DNA of 64,000 nucleotides, taken from the NCBI GenBank assembly GCA_039621445.1, contig CP154954.1:57771602-57835601 (forward strand). The letters run 5' to 3'. Position 1 is the stretch's first letter, and every line of letters begins with the position of its first letter. The notes beneath the pieces were generated by a model. The model saw only the letters and a program-made list of their open reading frames with translations. It was not told the origin of the DNA and ran no database searches. This DNA comes from Euglena gracilis. Lineage: Eukaryota > Euglenida > Euglenophyceae > Euglenales. Positions 42,861 through 54,131 of the stretch are shown one piece after another. The translations under genes were made by a program, and so were the position numbers.

Positions 42861-44360
42861 GATTCGGGCCAGGCTTCTTTTTAAGTCAGCAGACCCCCCC
42901 CCCCCCCGGGGGGAGGGGGGGGGGGGGGGTGGGTCCGGGCCGGCCCCCCCCCCCCCCGGAGGCGCTGGGTATACCTTTTCGGCGCGAAGCGCCGAAAATC
43001 TTTGGAAATCGCCTTTAGCGGGCCCGATTTTGGGGGGGGTCCCGCCCCCCCCCCCCCCCCGGGGGGGGGTCCCGCGCCACCCTGGGTGGGTGGGGGGGGA
43101 CCCCCCCCCTCCCCCCCCCCGGGGGTCTTAAAAAGAAGCCTGATTCGAGCCTTCGGCCCGGATCAGGGGGGGGGGGTATTATTTCGGCGGCCGAAGTCGG
43201 ACCCCAAGGGGGGGGGTATTATTTGGGGGGGTTTACCGCGAGAGCAGCCAGGAACAGTTCCGTCCTGGGGGGAGGTGGCAAAAGACCATTCACAAAGTTT
43301 GCTGTGCGTTTAGCCCATACATCTCTCTAAGGTTTTGCGAACCCCCCGGGGGGGGCGGCTGCAGCCAGCCCCGATTTGGGCCCAGCCCTCCGGGGGGGGG
43401 GGTGCTGCTAGCCCAGCTAGCCAGCCCCCTTTTTGGGGGTCCAGCCCAAAATTTTTCGGCGCAAAGCGCCGAAATTTTTTGAAAAACTGTGTTCAAAAAT
43501 GGCCAAAAATGGGGTTTGGGGGGGGGTTTGGGGCATTTTTGGGGGGTTTCAGATGCATCATTTTTTTCAAAACTGTGTTCTGCAGGTCATTTTTGGGCAT
43601 TTTTCCGATTTCAGTCCAGCTCAGGGGATTTCTTAAGGGCCCCCTGGGGGGGGGGGGTCCAGCCTCCGGCTGGCAAAAAGGCTGCTGGCTGGATTTGAGC
43701 TGCTGGCTGGACCCCCCCCCCCCGGGGGGGTGGGGAGGGAGGGGGGGGGGTCCGGGGCTGGAGGGGGCTGGGCTCGGCTGGGTCGGTAAAAATCAAAATT
43801 TTCAAACACATTTTGCCATTTTCGACATTTTGGTGGATGGAGCTAGATCAAGGCTGGGGGCTGTGATGGAGGAAGCTGTGGTGAGGGGAAAAAATGCAGG
43901 GATAGGTGAGCTGGGCAGCCCAGTTGGCTGGCCTGCGGCCGGCTGGCCCGGCCTTTGGCCGGCTGGCCCGGCCTTTGGCCGGCTGGCCCGGCCTCCGGCC
44001 GGGCTGGACCCGACTTTATTTCAGTCAACCCCCGGGGGCGGGGGGGCTCCCAGCCCGAATTTGTGCTGCTGGCTGGATTTGAGCTGCTGGCTGGCCCCCC
44101 CCCCCCCCCCCCGGAGGGTAGAGTACCCTCCGGCTTAAGAAATTCCCTGGTCCAGCTCGCCCCGGTTCGGGTCCAGCCGGGGCCCAGCCCCCCCGGGGGG
44201 GGGGGGGCGGGCTAGCCAGCCCAAATTTCTAGCCAGCCCAAATTTCTAGCCCTAGCCCAGCAACCCCCCCCCCCCCGGGGTCCTTAAAGAGATGTATGGT
44301 TTAGCCATAGTGGGAGGGCTGCGGAAAAAAGAAGAAGAAACAGCAAGAAAAAAAAGGGGG
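42861..44360. other. Poly-G/C and GGCTGGCCCGGCC-rich stretch
   Basis: No gene supported. Blocks of 8-20 C followed by G, GGCGC-GAA-GCGCC hairpins, and a short tandem of GGCTGGCCCGGCCTTTGGCC at about 43930-44005. Open frames are Pro/Gly/Trp-rich artefacts. GGTGGATGGAGCTAGATCAAG (43830 region) occurs in inverse form near 57835, linking this repeat to one in aldolase intron 4. Confidence 0.5.
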
Positions 44361-44560
44361 GTGACACGTTTTCCATGAGGGCATTTGTGGCAATGATACG
44401 TTTTCCATTAAGGCATCTGTGGCCAGGCACGTTTTCCATTAGGGCGCCGTTTTTTGGGTCCGAATTTCACATTTTCCCGTTTTTGACCCCTTGTGTGAAT
44501 CATGACCACGACTTTCAGGGCAGGCATTTGGCGGGCTCTGAACACGTTTTTAAACAATCT

Positions 44561-44656
44561 GGCTGAGCCCAGATTTCAGCCTGAAAACGTGTTCAGGGGG
44601 CCCCCTTCGGGGGCCCCCTCCTGGACACGTTTTCAAGCTGAAATCTGGGCTCAGCC
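44561..44656. repeat. 96-nt hairpin GGCTGAGCCCAGATTTCAGC / inverse
   Basis: Arms of about 45 nt around GGGGGCCCCC-TTC-GGGGGCCCCC; the outer 20 nt match perfectly, with small differences inside. The outer arm sequence also occurs singly at 20629-20650 and 36015-36036. Confidence 0.85.
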
Positions 44657-44924
44657 ACAATTTGTGAGTAGAAAATTGACATTTTTTTTGGCCGAAATGG
44701 CAGAGTCCAAAGGGGGGGGGGGCTTATCCAGGGGGGCGGGCCGATCCTACCCAGTAGGGACCCCTTCGCGCGTGAATAACTCGGGCCTGGCGGGGAGTTG
44801 GGGGTCAAACCCAGGTGATTCGGAAACTAGATATCCAGTCGCCCACAACTGAAAATTTTTTTTCGGGAACCGAGCCGGGGTCATGGTCAGACATTCATTT
44901 AGTGTGGTACACCAAGGTTGTCAT

Positions 44925-45080
44925 TTTGTGGTTCACTGTGGACACCACAAAAATTTTTGTGGTTCACCTGTGGACATCAAAACTTTTTTTGTGGTTCACA
45001 TGTGGACACCAAAAAATTTTTTGTGGTTCACCTGTGGACACCAAAGTAATATTTGTGGTTCACATGTGGACACCAAAAAA
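44925..45080. repeat. Subterminal ~32-nt tandem array of the TIR element
   Basis: Five to six units of GTGGTTCACNTGTGGACACC plus AAAAAATTTTTT. The inverse array is at 46390-46515, as expected for transposase-binding subterminal repeats. Confidence 0.85.
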
Positions 45081-45579
45081 ATTCCCGCTTTGAAAGAATC
45101 CGTAAAAAAATGGTATGGATTGAAATGATCAACAATGATCACCAAATGATATTCCAATCCCAATAACAACGAAGTACGTCAACATTTATGAGATTTATGA
45201 AGATAACAGAAACTGGACAAACTGAACAGAAATTGAATGTCATTATCCAAAGTGCATAATGCAAATACGTCAAACCACGTGGAGACAATTGCACGAGTTA
45301 CAAAAGGTAGAAACGATACAGACCTTCTGTTCATATCCCCGTGCTTCACTTGGAAGGACATGACATTGGCTTAAAACCTGCAAAAAAACAGAGCAAATAT
45401 GAAGCGGTTATCCGCTTCCTCAGGCTGACACAATACTTTTTAATTATCTCATATTGCCAAACTGCAAAAACCAGAATGAGGCTGACACTTACCCTTCTGA
45501 ATGAAAAATTATACTGAATGTGGTCTTTCATCGAATGGTCAAGACACCACAGCAATGAAGTGGCTTTCCGGCTCCTACC

Positions 45580-45690
45580 CCCCCCCCCCAGTCGTACGAC
45601 CACCCCTCATCTATGACCACCCCCCGGTCACAGGTTGCAGGTCATGGGGGTGTTATGACCACCCCCCCCGGTCACAGGTTGCAGGTTGCG
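45580..45690. repeat. GTCGTACGACCACCCC / GGTCACAGGTTGCAGG family member
   Basis: A ~100-nt unit with GTCGTACGACCACCCCTCAT, CCCCCCGGTCACAGGTTGCA and TTATGACCACC. Further members: 46070-46195 (inverse), 61530-61770 (two copies) and 63655-63830. Inverse pairs inside the hAT-like element would fold together. Confidence 0.75.
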
Positions 45691-45810
45691 AAAAAATTTA
45701 ACCCCCCAAAATAAGTCCCCCCCCTGGCCGGTCCGAACAAAAATCCATGAAATGGACCCCCCCAAAATAAGGTCCCCCCTGCCAGCGCGAAGCGCCGGAT
45801 TTTTGACAGA

Positions 45811-46005
45811 TTGCTATTGAGCGTTCTCAAGCAGACATGCTCTATAGACAACTTACCCAACAAGGATACCATCAAAAAGTTAAATACTGGCGTCGATGAA
45901 GTGGAATTACGCTTCATGGAAGCAGAAACACGCGACATTATTGTGGGGCTTTGGCATGGCTGTGAACATTGGGAGCGTTCTGGGGCATTGTGGGATGTCA
46001 GTTGA
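45811..46005 (+). CDS. Small ORF in the hAT-like element, unknown
   Basis: 64 codons. LNTGVDEVELRFMEAETRDI is protein-like in composition, unlike the poly-G/C frames around it. It could be a remnant of a transposase or captured exon. I do not recognise it, and no promoter or splice site was assigned. Confidence 0.2.
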   Translation: MLLSVLKQTCSIDNLPNKDTIKKLNTGVDEVELRFMEAETRDIIVGLWHGCEHWERSGALWDVS

Positions 46006-46556
46006 GTGCCTCAGTGCCTGAAAAAGTGCCTGAAAAATCGGCAATGCCATGTGCTTTGTTTTGAGGTACCCCCCCCCCCTAGTCGTATGACCGGGTTCCT
46101 GCAACCTGTGACCGGGGGGGTGGTCATAACACCCCCCTAACCTGCAACCTGTGACCGGGGGGTGGTCATAGATGAGGGGGCGGTCGTAGGTGTGTGTGAA
46201 AACTGTCCCAAAATGGCATTTTTTACCCCCCCAAAATGTCCCATTTTTCCAATTCCAACTGCCACGCTTCGTAGATTGAGCCGGGGCCAAGCCCACAAAA
46301 AAATTTGTGGTCCACAAAAATTGATTGAGGGTCGAGAAAAAAAATTACACCTAAAAGGCGGATTGATCTTTAGACACCTCAGCCACATAAGACACCACAA
46401 AAATTTTTGTGGTCCACCTGTGGACACCAAAAATTTTTTTGTGGTTCACCTGTGGACACCAGAAAAAAATTTGTGGTTCACCTGTGGACACCAGAAAAAA
46501 AATTTGTGGTTCACACGTCTTTTGTGAACCACACTAAATGAATGTCTGGTCATGGT

Positions 46557-48260
46557 GATAGTCCGCCGGTTTTCACGGTCTACCCAGAGGGGGGGGGCAG
46601 GTGGGGGGGGGTTGGACCCCCCCTTTTCCCTGGTGGTAAGCTTCACTCTTACTCTAAAGAGATAAGAGCTCAGCGACCAGGGTGTGACGTAGAGCTGAGC
46701 TCTTTGGGGGACCACCCCGGCCCGTGAAAAACGCTCATTTTCGGCTCAAAAACACCTTTTCTGGGTCCGGGAGGCCAAAAAACATCGTTTTGGGCAAAAT
46801 TTTTTTTCGATTTTTCCCGACTTTTTTGCCCCGGGTTTGACCCAAAATCACTGGGTTGGCGGCGCAAAACGGGGCGCCGGTGGGTCGAAAAGCGCTCATT
46901 TTTGGCTCGAAAACACTTTTTTCGGGTCTGGGAGGTCAAAAAACATGGCTTTGGGCAAATTTTTTTGAATTTTTTCGACTTTTTGACCCAAAAATGGCCA
47001 CCGGCCATGGGGGGTCCGGGTCGGAATTTCTTTTGCTCCGCCCCCTTCCGAAACTAGGTTGGGGGGGACCCCCCCTACCGTGGAGGACCAGGTTTTGAAT
47101 ACCACCCCCCCCCCTAAGTGACCGTGGGACCTGGGGTGGTTCAATTAGGGGGGGGGGGTACCGTCAATTAGGGGGTGCTTCAGCACGGAATCCCCCCGGG
47201 CAGGCAATTAAGGGGGGGGTTGAAAACATTTTCCCCCGGGCGTTTGGTCAATTAGGGGGGGGGTTCAATTAGGTTCAATTAGGGGGGGGAGGTGGTAGTG
47301 CTGAGCTCTAAACGGGACAATGCATGTAATGAAACGAATGAAACAATAATGAATGTTAACCCACCCACACACCTCACACCCGTTTTATTGATTATTTTCA
47401 ACTTTTTTGAACCGTTTTTTTTGACCCAAATTCCATAGGTTTAGGGCCAAAAACAGGGCGCCGGTGTCAAAAAACGCCCATTTTCACAGTTTTTCCAGGT
47501 CCGGAAGGCCAATAAACATCATTTCGGGCAAAAATCTTTTTCGATCTTTTTCGGCTTTTTTGACCCGGTTTTGACCCAAAGTCAATGGGTTGGCAGCCCA
47601 AAACGGGGGCGCTGGCGGGTAAAAAAACGCCCATTTTCGGCTCAAAAACATTTTTCCGGGTCCGGGAGGCCCAAAAACATCGTTTTGGGCAAATTTTTTT
47701 TCCATCCAGCCAATAGCCCAGAAAACCCCTGGTGTCCCCCCCAAGATTAAGGGGGGGGTCCGACCCAGCCCCACGCCTGCCTTTCTGTCGAAGGCTTAAA
47801 ATTTTTTTAGAGGGGATGGGTGGATTTAAATTTGGTGGTCGGAGCTAGTCGCTCCGACCACCAATGGACCCTGGCGACTACCAAATGTAATTTCTTGCTC
47901 AGGGACACTGTGTTTTCTGAGTGGTTTTGCATGCACACATGTTGGCAGGGGCGGAAAAAAATCGGTCCAATTGACCCGTTAGCATATTGGACTGGGTGGT
48001 CGGCCAACTACCCCCCCCCCCCACAGTCTGCGTCATTGCGCCCATATCGGGGGTCAATGTGCCTCTTCGAGGTTAAATGTCTCCATTTCAGTGCTGTGGG
48101 CAAACGCAATTGTGCATAATGTGACCCCCCCTATTAGGCCAATTAGGGTGGGGGGACAATTAGGGGGGGGGGGGTTGGGGGGAACCAGGCACCTATGCCG
48201 ACCGCAGCCGACCACGCAACTTTTTCTAATTGATGCCAATTTTTCAGTGAGAATGAGGAA
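46557..48260. other. Repeat-rich non-coding stretch
   Basis: No gene supported. Three diverged copies of a unit with GGGTCCGGGAGGCCAAAAAAC (about 46740, 46920, 47490, 47650), also seen at 20430 and 35815. CAATTAGGGGGGGG is reiterated at 47140-47300 and 48135-48170. A perfect 14-bp-stem hairpin lies at about 47831-47863 (TTGGTGGTCGGAGC / inverse). Confidence 0.5.
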
Positions 48261-48269
48261 TTAGGCTCA

Positions 48270-49120
48270 TTTTTATCCCAGATGTTGAGATTTTTCTGGC
48301 TCATCTGGCTCATGTTGCCACTTTTGGCCATTTTTGGCCATTTTTGGTCGCTTTTGTCCCCTTTTGGCCCATTTGCCACCATAATTCACCCATTTTGACC
48401 TATTTTGACCATTTTTGGCACTTTTTGCCCACTTGTTGTAATTTTGGGCCATTTTGTCCTGCTCTTGGGGCATTTAGGGCCATTTTTGACCATTTAAAGC
48501 CACTTTCGACATTTTCTTTTGTTATTTTTGCCCATTTTTTGGTCTGCTTTTGGTCCAATTTGACCATTTTGAGCATTCTGCGCCAGTTTGTTGCCAAAAA
48601 TGAACAAAAGCTGCTAAAGTGACCGAAATCAGCCAAAAGCAGGGTCGTTGTGGGCCATGTTTGGGCATTTTTTTTGTTATTTTTGCCTACTTTTGGAACT
48701 TTTGGCCATTTTAACCATGTTTTGCCACTTTTAGGCCATTTTTAGGTCACGTTTGACTGCTCTTGATGTCAAAAGCAACAAAAAGACGTTTAAAGTGGCC
48801 TGAAAGTGGCTTGAAGTGGGTAAAAATGGCCAAAAGCAGAGAAAGTTGGTCAAAAGTGGGTTAAAGAGGCCAAAAGTGGTCAAAAGAGGTCAAAGCAAAG
48901 CAAAAGCTGTCCAAAAGCAGCCAAAACACAGCAAAAAGTGGGCAAAAGCAACAAAAAAGTGACCAAAACAAAGCAAAGGGAGGAAATAATGAGCAAAGGC
49001 AGCAAAAATCGACCAAAAGTTGGCAACAGTGGCCAAAAGCAGTCCAAAAGCATCAAAAACTGGCCAAAAGCAGCGAAAAGTGGCCAAAAGTCGGCAACAG
49101 TGGATTGTGTGATTGTGATA
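48270..49120. repeat. Low-complexity inverted array, TTTTGGCCATTTTTG then CAAAAGTGGCC
   Basis: 48290-48760 consists of short units such as CCACTTTTGGCCATTTTTGG. 48775-49110 consists of the inverse, CAAAAGTGGCCAAAAGCAG. Together they form a large imperfect inverted repeat. The same unit is tandem at 51430-51860. Confidence 0.8.
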
Positions 49121-49154
49121 TATGCTCATTTTTTGTTGGCCTGCCCCCCACCTG

Positions 49155-49220
49155 CAGCCAACTACTTTGCCGACCGCTGCCGACCGCAGCCGACCGCGGC
49201 CGACCGCGGCCGACCGCGGG
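49155..49220. repeat. CCGACCGCGG decamer tandem
   Basis: CTGCCGACCGCAGCCGACCG then GCCGACCGCGG, repeated about six times. Confidence 0.7.
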
Positions 49221-49435
49221 CTAAAATTTGGAATCTGTCATAGGTGCTTGGGGGGAACCCCCGTAAAACACCCGAATAAAGGCATTTTTTTTACTTGAAA
49301 TGAGTAACCCCCCCCCCCCCCTAATTGGCCACCTGGGCTCTGGCCAATTAGGGGGGGGACAAATAGGGGGGGGGGTCACGTTAGACACCCCCCCCCCCAC
49401 CCGGGTCCCAGAAAATTTGGAATCCTCACTTTTGG

Positions 49436-49532
49436 TTACCTGGAGCCTCCAGGGAGGCTCCCTGGAGGCTGGTTATCTGAGCCTCCCTGGAGGCTCCTGG
49501 GCTCCCTGAAACGCACTAAATGGCGGTCTGGT
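49436..49532. mobile_element. Possible single end of a hAT-like element
   Basis: Ends CGCACTAAATGGCGGTCTG at about 49514-49532, resembling the right ends at 46548 and 57539 (consensus CRCACTAAMTGAAWGTCTG). Preceded by nested GGAGGCTCC / CCTGGAGGCT palindromes like a subterminal region. The partner end was not found in the window. Confidence 0.35.
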
Positions 49533-49539
49533 TGGGGGT

Positions 49540-50750
49540 CGACCCCCCCACCAGGTCTTCCTGTTCTGCCCTGGTGTGGGGGGCATTGGGGGAAAGGTAT
49601 TGGGATGTTGAATCCGTCACCCCACAACAACCAACAATTTAGTGACCCTGCAATTTCACCACAAAATAAGTCCGTAGACAAAGATGAGGGGCGGGGTGGG
49701 CTCACCCCCTGGGGGTGCCTGCCTGGTCAGGCACTCCTGATCCGACCCCAAGGCCAAAAGTGCACTAGCACAGAACCGGCGCCGAAGGCACCGGTTGTCC
49801 AAAATGGCCTATTTTCAAAGGAGTGTGCCTGGGCACACCACCACGCACACAGACAAAAAGGGCCAGAGGTGAACAACAGCGCCAGGCCAGAAGCAGGGGT
49901 TTTTTTTAGCCTTGGACCCCCTCCCCCCCCAGGGGGGGTGGGGGTGGGGGCCGGTGGGTTTATCTTTTCGGCGCCAAAAATTTTGAAAAGGTACTATTTT
50001 TAGCATTTTCGGGCAAAAGTCCCCCGGGACCCCCCTGGGGGGTCCCCCGGGACCCCCCTGGGGGGCCACACCCCAGGGGGTGGGTGGGTGGGTGCCGACC
50101 CCGGTCTTAAAAAAACCCCTGGCCAGAAGAAGGGATAAAAGGCACCAAAAAAACAGCCACTGTACACAGGGGGGGGTAGTGCCTGCCTGGGCAGGCACCC
50201 CAAGGCACTCCGGACCCCCCCCCCCGGGGTTGGTAAGAACAGGCTGGTGGGCAACCAACCGCTTTGCACACACAAAGGGATTTTGTTATTTTTGGCAGGG
50301 GGGGAGGTGCGGGACAGAAATGGTCGTTTTTTTTGGGACGTGGTCACCAGCAACTTGTCGCCAGCGACCACCAAGAAAATTCGGCTAACCCCTGGGATTT
50401 CTGTCATATTATCGGTGATCAGCCGACTGGTCAGCCCGGCCACCGACTGTTGCTCGGCCATCACCAACAGTCGCTAGCAACTAGTTGCTGGCGACAATGG
50501 GCCGCGGGTCAATGTCCAACGAACTCTCTGACCCTGGCGGTGCTATAGGGACAGGGGTTTTTTTTAGTCCTGGACCCCCTCCCCCCCGGGGGGGGGGGTG
50601 GGTCCCTTGGACCAAGCACCTTCGGCGATGCAGGGCGATGCGGGAATTTTGGAGGCCAAAGGTGGGGTTCCGATGCAGGGCGATGTGGGGATTTTTTTTG
50701 GATTTTTTGGATGCGAGGATTTTTGATGGCTGAAGTGGGGTCCATATTTG
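49540..50750. other. Repeat-rich non-coding stretch
   Basis: No gene supported. Poly-C/G blocks, a CCCCCGGGACCCCCCTGGGG tandem at 50021-50066, and GTCGCTAGCAACTAGTTGCT-type hairpins at 50340-50495. GATGCAGGGCGATGCGGG units at 50628-50690 recur at 51904-51930. Confidence 0.5.
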
Positions 50751-50824
50751 GGCCCATACTGCTGGGTACACCTCCGTTGTCTCGTCCCTCCCTCCCTCGC
50801 AGACCACTCCAGCCTGCTTTTCAT

Positions 50825-51065
50825 GTCTGCCCGTGCCTCTGCCTCTGCTGCCGTGCTGGACCTCTCCATCCCCCTCCGGGAGGTGTGTGACTCTCCTGCA
50901 GCCGAAGGTATCGTGCCCCTGCTGCATACCTGCGTACAGCCTCCACATTGGTGCTTGCTTCGTACCTTAGTCGACGATGTTCTTCTCTTGCTCGTCTGGC
51001 CTTCCCTGAGTGACTCCTGGAGTGGAAGCTCCGGTGGGAGAGGGAGGTTATGGGGAGAATCTTAA
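50825..51065 (+). CDS. Possible small gene or first exon, unknown product
   Basis: ATG at 50825 follows a pyrimidine tract ending in CTCGCAG (50798-50804), the layout expected for a trans-splice or cis-splice acceptor about 20 nt before a start. The 80-codon frame begins MSARASASAAVLDLSIPLRE and is GC3-rich with normal codon use up to about VDDVLLLLVW, then Ser/Gly-rich to a TAA. The first 55 residues look like real protein; the end may be intron read-through. No domain recognised. It lies 1.1 kb upstream of the aldolase gene on the same strand, with no sign that the two are linked. Confidence 0.35.
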
Positions 51066-51429
51066 GTTGTGGGATAAACGGGTGACTGTGGTCGCGGTTG
51101 TAGGCATGACATGATCATGTGCATCCGTGGATGCTTGTAGGGCATGTGAATCCAAGGATGCTTGTAGGGGTGCGCATGTGTAGGGTGCGCATGCTACGCC
51201 TTTGGAACGATTGGCATCCAACGAGCCGCGAATTTAATACACAAAGTCGCGAGTGGATGTCGAGGACAAGAAGCAGATGGTGGACAAGATGCAGATGCTG
51301 GACAAGATGCAATGAGACAAGACGCAGTGGAAGAACCCAAATTGGACAACACAATCGACTGGTCGGATACGGCCACACTTTGCCGTGGCTTTCCTTGGTT
51401 GTTGCTGGTTTAACCTCTGCACCACATCC
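51066..51429. other. Spacer with small tandem units
   Basis: No gene supported. ATCCGTGGATGCTTGTAGGG / ATCCAAGGATGCTTGTAGGG repeat at 51123-51175 and GGACAAGATGCAGATGCT at 51285-51310. Composition is less extreme than the surroundings. Confidence 0.5.
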
Positions 51430-51860
51430 TGTGCCGGCAAAAAGCAGCAAAAGTGGTCAAAAAGTGGTCAAAAAGTAGGCAAAAGTGGGGTAAACTGGTC
51501 AGAAAGCAGCAAAAGTGGGCAAAAGTGGTCAAAACACAGCAAAGGTGGGCAAAAAAGTAAAAGTGATCAAAAAGCAGCAACAATGGGCAAAAGTGGGCAA
51601 AAAGTAGCAAACGTGGGAAAAAGTGGTCGAAAAGCAACAAAAGTTGTCAAAAGTGGTCAAAAATCTAGGCAAAAGGGGCCAAAAGTGGTCAAAAAGTAGC
51701 AAAAGTGATTAAAAAGCTGCAAAGGTGGTTGGAAATGGGCAAAAGTGGTCAAAAAGTAGCAAAAGTGGTCAAAGTGGGCAAAAAGCAGTCAAAAGTGGTC
51801 AAAGTGGTCAAAAAGCAACCAGAGGTGGCCAAAAGTAGCCAAAAGTGGGCTAGAGCGGCA
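51430..51860. repeat. Minisatellite of AAAAGTGGTCAAAAAGTAGC units
   Basis: Around 40 short units of AAAAGTGG(T/G)C, 9-20 nt each, all in one orientation, translating to Lys/Ser/Gln/Val-rich frames. Same unit as in 48775-49110. Confidence 0.85.
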
Positions 51861-52175
51861 AAAGCAGTAGGCATTATAGGTACTCCTTCAAGGGCTCCAA
51901 AGGCGATGCAGGGCGATGCAGGGCGATGCGGGGCTCAAAGGGGTGGGTGACCGAAGGTGCTTGCCTTGGGGGGCAGTGCCTGGTGGGTATATCTTTTTCG
52001 GACGAAAATTTTTTAAAAGGTGCTATTTTTAGCATTTCCGGGGGGGTCCCGCGCCACCCTGGGTAGGTGGGGGGACCCCCCCCCCGGGGGTCTTAAAAAG
52101 AAGCCTGGAGGGGGGGTCGGACCCCCCCCCAAGGGCTTCCATACAGCCCTGCCCCCGGGTCTTCAAAAAGCACAC

Positions 52176-52190
52176 CCCACTTTCGTTCAG
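52176..52190 (+). promoter_or_regulatory. Probable spliced-leader acceptor of the aldolase gene
   Basis: CCCCACTTTCGTTCAG ends in AG at 52189-52190, ten bases before the ATG at 52201. A short 5' UTR behind a trans-splice acceptor is the normal arrangement in euglenids. Confidence 0.55.
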
Positions 52191-52200
52191 GTTCTTTCAA

Positions 52201-52398
52201 ATGGCTCTTGATTTGCCTGATTTTCCCAAAGACCTGAAGGGTGTTTTGGACGGCAACCAAGTCCGAACTCTGTTCGACTTCGCGCAGAAGAAGGGCTTCG
52301 CAATCCCTGCTGTGAACTGCACATCGTCTTCCACCGTGAATGTGGTGCTGGAAGCGGCCCGAGACACCCACAACCCGGTCATCATCCAGGTGTCCCAG
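52201..52398 (+). CDS. FBA: Class II fructose-bisphosphate aldolase, exon 1
   Basis: Codons 1-66. Fructose-1,6-bisphosphate aldolase splits fructose bisphosphate into dihydroxyacetone phosphate and glyceraldehyde 3-phosphate (glycolysis, gluconeogenesis) using a bound divalent metal. This exon holds the N-terminal helix and first strand (VRTLFDFAQKKGFAIPAVNC, NVVLEAARDTHNPVIIQVSQ), close to the bacterial class IIA type. No plastid or signal presequence precedes it, so a cytosolic enzyme is likely. The exon ends in phase 0 with CAG before GC. The start is the first ATG after the acceptor at 52190. Confidence 0.92.
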
Positions 52399-54131
52399 GC
52401 AAGGCGTCGCTAGGGGCAATACGTTATTTACCACCCCCCCTCCCCCCTGGGGTCCAGCCCATACCCAAGGTGTGTCCGACCTGGTCACGGGGGGTGACTG
52501 ACTGACTGACTGGTTTTGGCTCTGGACGCCCAGAACTGACTGGTTTTGGCTCTGAACGGCAAGAAATGGCCACCTGGCGCCGGAAAACTTTTGGGGGTTT
52601 GGGCCCAAATCCATTGATTTTGAGCCACTTTTGGCCGAGTGGCCAAAGCGACCGACCCCAAGGGGGGGGGGAAGTGGGTGATTGGTTTTTTAAAGTGAAA
52701 AGTGACCCCAGAAAGTGACCGGGGCAGGGAGGGAATTTCTTAGCCGGAGGGTACCCTACTCCCCCCCCGGGGGGGGAGTAGGGTACCAGCCAAGCCAGCA
52801 GCTCAAATCCAGCCAGCAGCCCAAACTCAGGCTGGGACCCCACCCCGGGGGGTTGAGTGAAATAAAGTCGGGTCCATACAATTGCTTACCGACCCCCGGG
52901 GGGGGGGGGAGGGGGGGTCACTCCACTTGGCTGGTGCCCCCCGGGGGGGGGTGACTGGTTTTTTCAGAGTGACTGACTGGTTTTTGGCCCGGACCCCCTC
53001 CCCCTCCCGGGGGGGGGGGTCGGCCAGGAGTGGACAAAAGTGGCTTGAGTGACCCCGGTGCCGAAGGCGCCGGAAAATTTTTTTGGGCCTAAAATGGCCT
53101 AAAGTGACTGGAAAGTGGCCGTTTTTCTGAGTGACCGACCCGGGGGGGGGGTAGTGACTGGCTGGTTTTTTGAAAATGAGTGACTGACTGGTTTTTAAAA
53201 GCCAGTCACTACCCCCGGGGGGGGGTCGGCCACTCAGAAAAACGGCCACTTTCCAGTCACTTTAGGCCATTTTAAGCCCAAAAAATTTTTCCGGCGCCTT
53301 CGGCACCGGGGTCACTCAAGCCACTTTTGCCCACTCCTGGCCGACCCCCCCCCCCCCCCTGGGAGGGGGGGGGGTCCGGGCCAAAAACCAGTCAGTCACT
53401 CTGAAAAAACCAGTCACCCACCCCCCGGGGGGGGGGGGGGGTTGGTCAGTGCTTAAGCAATTGCCTGGTCGGGTCCAGCCCGGCCGGAGGCCGGGCCAGC
53501 TGGCCGCAGGCTGGCCAGCCAACTGCACAGCTCACCTATCCCATCAAAATGTCGAAAAAAATAGCAAAAATGTGTTAGAAAATTTTGTTTTTCATCGACC
53601 CAGCCCAGCCCCCTCCAGCCCCGAACCCCCGGGTGGGGGGTCCAGCCAGCAGCTCATTTCCAGCAAGCAGCTTTTTTGCCAGTCGGAGGCTGGACCCCCC
53701 CCCCCCCCGGGGTCCTTCAGAAATTCACCAGCCTTTTTCCAGCCCCACACCCCCCTCCTCCCCAATCAACGAGTTTTAATTATTTCCAGCCACCTGAAAA
53801 GGGTGGCTGGCTGTCACAGATTTTGGCTTTTGGGGGGCAAAATGAGCCAAAAATGGGTTGGATTTGGGCTGGCCAGGGCGAACTTGGGGTCAAAAAATGG
53901 GGTTTTTTTTTGCACAGTTGGCAATTTTTTGGGGGACATTTCTGTGGTTCTGGTTTTTTTTGTTCCCGGTTCGACCCCCAGTGGAGCACAGATCTAGTTG
54001 CGTGATGGGGTTATGGGTGATGGGGTGGGGGAGGAGTCAGCCAGCAGCCTTTTTCAGCCAGCCCAAATTATCCAGCCTCTGAGCTGGACCCCCCCCCCCC
54101 TGTGGGTGCGCAAGCGACTCCCTGGTTCCAG
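52399..54131 (+). other. FBA: Aldolase intron 1, GC-AG with paired ends (intermediate type)
   Basis: Borders GC (52399) and AG (54131). The ends share CCAGG, so the splice point can slide. In the register 52397-54129 the bases at -8..-6 are CTG, and 52400-52411 pairs with 54113-54124 with 10 of 12 matches. This mixture of conventional borders and end pairing is called an intermediate intron in euglenids. It contains a ~500-nt hairpin (52945-53440). Confidence 0.75.
52945..53440. repeat. Giant inverted repeat inside intron 1
   Basis: Arms of about 230 nt (roughly 52950-53185 and 53195-53435), each with GACTGACTGGTTTTT, a poly-C/G block, CAGGAGTGG, GGTGCCGAAGGCGCCGG and AAGTGACTGGAAAGTGGCCG. 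The loop is only a few tens of bases. One arm recurs at 62470-62740. In RNA this would form a very long hairpin. Confidence 0.85.

Larger units (their letters stand above)
44888..46548. mobile_element. hAT-like TIR element, 1661 bp, 8-bp target duplication
   Basis: Perfect 20-nt terminal inverted repeats: CAGACATTCATTTAGTGTGG at 44888-44907 and its inverse at 46529-46548. Identical 8-bp flanks GTCATGGT at 44880-44887 and 46549-46556. An 8-bp duplication and CA(G)-type ends are features of hAT transposons. Subterminal arrays of GTGGTTCACCTGTGGACACC lie at 44925-45080 and in inverse orientation at 46390-46515. No transposase is recognised; the only protein-like frame is 64 codons at 45811-46005. 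The ends are related to those of the element at 56260-57539. Confidence 0.88.
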
